This document shows, in pieces, positions 60,790-64,000 of a stretch of 64,000 bases of DNA (within the stretch, counting starts at the first letter, position 1; each line of letters opens with the position of its first letter). The position numbers were made by a program, and so were the translations under genes. Origin of the DNA: Paramagnetospirillum kuznetsovii (GTDB lineage Bacteria > Pseudomonadota > Alphaproteobacteria > Rhodospirillales > Magnetospirillaceae); NCBI RefSeq assembly GCF_003284725.1, contig NZ_PGTO01000003.1:317139-381138 (forward strand), in the 5' to 3' direction. A model generated the notes under the pieces. It worked only from the letters and a program-made list of their open reading frames with translations. It did not search any database and was not told where the DNA came from.

Positions 60790-62106
60790 TCAGCCAGACG
60801 CTGCGATCCTGGCGATGAATCCATCCACCTCGCGGCTGAGCGTTTCGGATTGCTGCGACAGTTCGGCTGCGGCGGCCGCCACCTGTTCCGCCGATTCGGT
60901 GGCTTCCGCCGCCGTCGCCTGGACGGTGATGATGGCCGACGACACCGATGCCGCGCCGGACGCCGCCTCGGAGACATTGCGGGCGATTTCCAGGGTAACG
61001 GAGTTCTGCTCCTCCACCGCGCCCGCCACCGCCGAGGACGCTTCCTCGATCTGGGACACGGTGCGGGAAATCTCCTCGATGGCCGAGATGGCCTCGGCGG
61101 CGACACCCTGGATTTGCGCGACCTGCGACGTAATGTCGTCGGTGGCCCTTGCCGTCTGGTTGGCGAGATTCTTGACCTCGTTGGCCACAACGGCGAAGCC
61201 CTTGCCCGCTTCACCGGCCCGCGCCGCCTCGATGGTGGCGTTGAGCGCCAGAAGATTGGTCTGGGACGCGATGTCGTTGATCAGGCTGACGATGTCGCCG
61301 ATGCGGTTGGCGGCATCGGCCAGGCCACGCACGGTGGAATCCGTGCGGGCCGCCACGCCAGCGGCTTCCGACGCCACGGCGGCGGCCCGATTGACCTGGG
61401 CACTGATTTCCTGGATGGAGGACGAGAACTCCTCCACCGCCGAGGCGACCGCCTGAACATTGACCGAGGCCTGCTCGGCGGCGGCGGCCACCGTCATGGC
61501 CTGACGGGTGGTATCAGTGGCTTGAGCGGACATGGCCCCCGACGAGGCCTCCAACTCCGTGGACGCGGCCGCCACGGCGTTGGCCACGCCCTTGACCTCG
61601 TTATTGGCGAAGGCGACGAATTCGGCGTCGCGGGTCTCCATCAGCTTGAGCGAAGCATTGATGGTCTTGGCGTAAAGCGTGAAATCACCGCGCAAGCCGG
61701 TGGTGACGATACGCCGGAAATATTTGCGGTGGTTGGCGGACTCCACGGCGGCGAAGGCCTCCTTGCCGAAGGCTTCCGCCAAGTCCAGCAGGCGGTTGAC
61801 GTTGCGCAGCAAGGCGCCGATTTCATCATTGCGACGAATATTGAGGACGCGGACGTTGATATCCCCGGCCGATGCCCGGCCCAGCACGCGGTTGGCGCCG
61901 CTCAGGTCATCGGCCACGCCGCTCAGCTTCGCGCCGATCTGAAGGGCCACGCCGATGGAGGCCAGCGAGGCGAGCACCGCCACGCCGAGGGCCAGGACGG
62001 AGCCGCCCGACAACAGGGCCGCCACCACGGCGGCCAGACAAACGACGGCCGGAACCAGCACCGCGATCAGGACGCTCCGTGCCTCGGAATGCAGAGTTTT
62101 TTCCAT
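60790..62106 (-). CDS. Methyl-accepting chemotaxis protein without periplasmic sensor (CetA-like)
   Basis: 438 residues. Two closely spaced N-terminal hydrophobic segments (residues 10-60: [20 protein letters not shown] and [20 protein letters not shown]) leave no periplasmic domain. A HAMP-like stretch with [21 protein letters not shown] follows, then the signalling hairpin [20 protein letters not shown]. It starts 14 bases after the stop of a separate Aer-type PAS gene. The pair matches the two-protein energy-taxis arrangement of CetA and CetB, where a PAS protein signals through a sensorless receptor. Confidence 0.9.
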   Translation of the reverse strand: MEKTLHSEARSVLIAVLVPAVVCLAAVVAALLSGGSVLALGVAVLASLASIGVALQIGAKLSGVADDLSGANRVLGRASAGDINVRVLNIRRNDEIGALLRNVNRLLDLAEAFGKEAFAAVESANHRKYFRRIVTTGLRGDFTLYAKTINASLKLMETRDAEFVAFANNEVKGVANAVAAASTELEASSGAMSAQATDTTRQAMTVAAAAEQASVNVQAVASAVEEFSSSIQEISAQVNRAAAVASEAAGVAARTDSTVRGLADAANRIGDIVSLINDIASQTNLLALNATIEAARAGEAGKGFAVVANEVKNLANQTARATDDITSQVAQIQGVAAEAISAIEEISRTVSQIEEASSAVAGAVEEQNSVTLEIARNVSEAASGAASVSSAIITVQATAAEATESAEQVAAAAAELSQQSETLSREVDGFIARIAASG

Positions 62107-62120
62107 GGCTGTGGCTCCGG

Positions 62121-62660
62121 TCAGCGTTCGGGGGTGATAGCGAAGACCATGCGGTCATAGCTGTCGAAACCGGCATCGGCCACCGCCTTTTGCAGCATGG
62201 CCCATGATGCATCGAGACCGGCCTTGCGATCCTGATGACGGCTTTCCTCGGCCAACAGCTTGGCATAGAGGGGCTTCACGACGCCAAGGGCGTCCGGTTC
62301 CGGAACCCTGCGGTTGGAGTGGTAGCCGATGATCTGGTGATTGGCATCGAAATTGGGGGTGACATGGGCGAACACCCAGTAGTTATCGCCGTTCTTCGCC
62401 ATGTTATTCACATAGGCGAACAATTCCTTACCGCTGGAGATGGTGTCCCACAGCAACTTGAAGATGCATCGCGGCATTTCCGGATGGCGGATAATTGAAT
62501 GGGCCTGCCCCGTCAATTCCGGCTCGGTGAACCCGCTGACCTTCAGAAAAACATCATTGACATAAGTCAGGCGACCCTTGGGGTCGGTCTTGCTCACAAT
62601 CAACTCATCGGTAGAAAACGACCGCTCCCTTCCAGAAGGAGCCACCTTGCCCTCGCCCAT
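62121..62660 (-). CDS. Aer-type PAS sensor protein (CetB-like)
   Basis: 179 residues. The PAS core is very close to the FAD-binding PAS of Aer: [57 protein letters not shown]. The C-terminal part ([20 protein letters not shown]) is helical. Unlike Aer it has no membrane segment or signalling domain; the partner is the receptor encoded 14 bases downstream. The start at ATG 62660 has GGGGATC upstream; longer frames run antisense through gpsA. Confidence 0.9.
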   Translation of the reverse strand: MGEGKVAPSGRERSFSTDELIVSKTDPKGRLTYVNDVFLKVSGFTEPELTGQAHSIIRHPEMPRCIFKLLWDTISSGKELFAYVNNMAKNGDNYWVFAHVTPNFDANHQIIGYHSNRRVPEPDALGVVKPLYAKLLAEESRHQDRKAGLDASWAMLQKAVADAGFDSYDRMVFAITPER

Positions 62661-62717
62661 ACTTCGATCCCCGTAATCCCCATACCAACGTCGAGAGTCT
62701 GGCAGTAAAGCTACGTA

Positions 62718-62754
62718 TATGCAAGGACGAACTACCCCGACGATATCTTGCATA
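62718..62754. promoter_or_regulatory. Inverted repeat in the divergent CetB-like/gpsA gap
   Basis: TATGCAAG and CTTGCATA are separated by 21 bases, in the AT-richer part of a 261-base intergenic region. Possibly a regulator site; the rest of the gap shows nothing recognisable. Confidence 0.4.
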
Positions 62755-62921
62755 CGATAGTTATACTCTCCGGCTCTTAAGTTGCGCTTCCCATTCGACT
62801 TAACAGGGAGAGAGGCCTTGAATTCTGTAGTGGCGCCCGCCCCAATTCCCGCCGCAAGGCCGCGCTGCTTGCCCGCGCCCCGGCGACAGGGTAAACCGGA
62901 TGCTCCAGAGACGGGGGATAC

Positions 62922-63914
62922 ATGAAGACCATCGGCGTTGTCGGCGGAGGAGCATGGGGAACGGCACTGGCGCTGACGGCGCGGCGCGCCGGTCGCGACG
63001 TGGTGCTGTGGGCCCGCGAGGACGGGGTGGTGGAGCAGGTCAACACCGCCCATGTCAATTCCGACTTCCTGCCCGGCGTCTCGCTGGACCCCGCCATCCG
63101 CGCCACCCAGGATTACGCCGAGGTCGCCCGGGCCGACGCGGTCCTGCTGGTGGCCCCCGCCCAGCATCTGCGGGCCGCCTGCCGCGCCTTGGCGCCCCAT
63201 TGGCGCAAGGGCGTGCCCGCCGTCATCTGCGCCAAGGGCATCGAACTGTCCACCTGCGCCCTGATGCAGGATGCGGTGGAGGCGGAACTGCCCGACGCGG
63301 TCCCGGCCGTGCTGTCCGGTCCTACTTTCGCCATCGAGGTGGCGCGTGGGCTGCCCACCGCCATCACCCTTGCCTGCGCCGACCGCGCCCTGGGCCAGAA
63401 GCTGGTGGATGCGCTGGGCACCGCCAGCTTCCGCCCCTATCTGTCCGACGACATGGTGGGCTCGCAGGTGGGCGGCGCCGTCAAGAATGTGCTGGCCATC
63501 GCCTGCGGCATCGTCGAGGGGCGCGGCCTGGGCGACAATGCCCGCGCATCGCTGATCACCCGAGGACTGGCCGAGTTGACCCGTCTGGCCATGGCCAAGG
63601 GCGGCCGTCCCGACACCTTGATGGGCTTGTCGGGACTGGGCGATCTGATCTTGACCGCATCCTCCACCCAATCGCGCAACTACTCCTTGGGCTTCGCCTT
63701 GGGACAGGGACGCAGCCTGGGCGACATCCTGGGCGAGCGCCGCTCGGTCACCGAGGGCGTCACCACCGCGGGCGCCGTCATGGACATGGCGGCGCGCATG
63801 GGTGTCGAGATGCCCATCTGCGCCGGCGTCGACGCGGTGATCAACAAGGGCGTCAGCCTGGACGACGCCATCCGGGCTCTCTTGTCGCGGCCGTTCCGTG
63901 ACGAGGGGCTATAG
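62922..63914 (+). CDS. gpsA: Glycerol-3-phosphate dehydrogenase [NAD(P)+]
   Basis: 330 residues. The N-terminal Rossmann motif IGVVGGGAWGTALALTARRAG, LSGPTFAIEVARGLPTA near residue 130, the catalytic lysine region GGAVKNVLAIACGIVEG near 190 and GLSGLGDLILTASSTQSRNY identify GpsA. It supplies glycerol-3-phosphate for phospholipids. Start ATG 62922 has GGGGGA upstream. Confidence 0.96.
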   Translation: MKTIGVVGGGAWGTALALTARRAGRDVVLWAREDGVVEQVNTAHVNSDFLPGVSLDPAIRATQDYAEVARADAVLLVAPAQHLRAACRALAPHWRKGVPAVICAKGIELSTCALMQDAVEAELPDAVPAVLSGPTFAIEVARGLPTAITLACADRALGQKLVDALGTASFRPYLSDDMVGSQVGGAVKNVLAIACGIVEGRGLGDNARASLITRGLAELTRLAMAKGGRPDTLMGLSGLGDLILTASSTQSRNYSLGFALGQGRSLGDILGERRSVTEGVTTAGAVMDMAARMGVEMPICAGVDAVINKGVSLDDAIRALLSRPFRDEGL

Positions 63915-63924
63915 ACTTAATAGC

Positions 63925-63957
63925 AAGGCTCGATGAGATTGCCTCATCGAGCCTTGG
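63925..63957 (+). terminator. Hairpin after gpsA
   Basis: AAGGCTCGATGAG-ATTGC-CTCATCGAGCCTT is a perfect 13-bp stem 11 bases after the gpsA stop; the tail GGTTA is weakly T-rich. Confidence 0.7.
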
Positions 63958-64000
63958 TTAGGCCCAAAGGGCCGCGCCGCTCGTGCGGCGGAAGCCAAGG

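Noticed and set aside
62121..63671. A 516-residue minus-strand protein covering the PAS gene and gpsA
   Set aside because: Only the last 179 residues resemble a protein family; the remainder is antisense to gpsA and the intergenic region.

Overview
The window reads as a chromosome segment of a high-GC, Gram-negative alphaproteobacterium. A Magnetospirillum-like member of the Rhodospirillales is the best guess, but this is an inference from gene content and not a database match. The supporting points are an aerobic benzoyl-CoA (box) pathway with a BoxR regulator, cytochrome cd1 nitrite reductase (nirS), a phasin, a CP4-like class II EPSP synthase, a FYDLN-acid protein, and many chemoreceptors and hybrid histidine kinases. 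No magnetosome, phage or CRISPR genes are visible.

Layout. 1-8569 (minus strand): boxC-boxB-boxA, a hotdog thioesterase, a PaaG-like isomerase/hydratase and iorA-iorB (iorB runs off the left edge), closely spaced as one probable operon. 8570-9196: a non-coding stretch with a perfect BoxR-type palindrome and several palindromic repeats. 9197-13612: phasin, proC, a YbjN-like protein, ubiK, and divergent cobalamin genes cobT / cobS-cobC (cobC ends at 14223). 14354-17433: a nitrate-sensing (NIT) chemoreceptor followed by STAS and RsbW-like genes. 17444-26620: a periplasmic binding protein, small enzymes, holC, a glycosyltransferase, a large membrane protein, rpsA, cmk and aroA. 26824-29907: the FYDLN protein, tRNA-Ala, a PIN/antitoxin islet flanked by copies of the tRNA 3' end, and polyphosphate:AMP phosphotransferase. 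29894-35781: a VOC protein, aromatic amino acid genes (chorismate mutase-hisC-tyrC) and metX-metW. 35789-44138: a chemoreceptor and a four-gene kinase-CheR-CheB-kinase operon. 44282-48948: a small membrane protein, tpx, nirS with FNR-type boxes, and a chemoreceptor. 49065-57391: the second half of the benzoate system: boxZ, an alpha/beta hydrolase, a DUF4863 protein, an NAD-type formate dehydrogenase (fdsA and a fused fdsG-fdsB) and boxR. 57484-63914: an RsbU-like phosphatase, small proteins, thioredoxin, a bipartite Aer/CetAB-like aerotaxis pair, and gpsA.

How the parts fit. BoxAB epoxidises benzoyl-CoA and BoxC opens the ring, releasing formate and 3,4-dehydroadipyl-CoA semialdehyde. BoxZ oxidises that aldehyde, and the PaaG-like enzyme would shift the double bond toward beta-oxidation. 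The same 14-bp palindrome (TGCACTATAGTGCA) lies in front of boxC and, 48 kb away, directly in front of the formate dehydrogenase genes next to boxR. This suggests one BoxR regulon that couples ring cleavage to recovery of NADH from the released formate.

The window is also rich in dispersed palindromic repeats (at least four families). Several copies lie in frame inside the formate dehydrogenase and hydrolase genes and seem to have become protein sequence.
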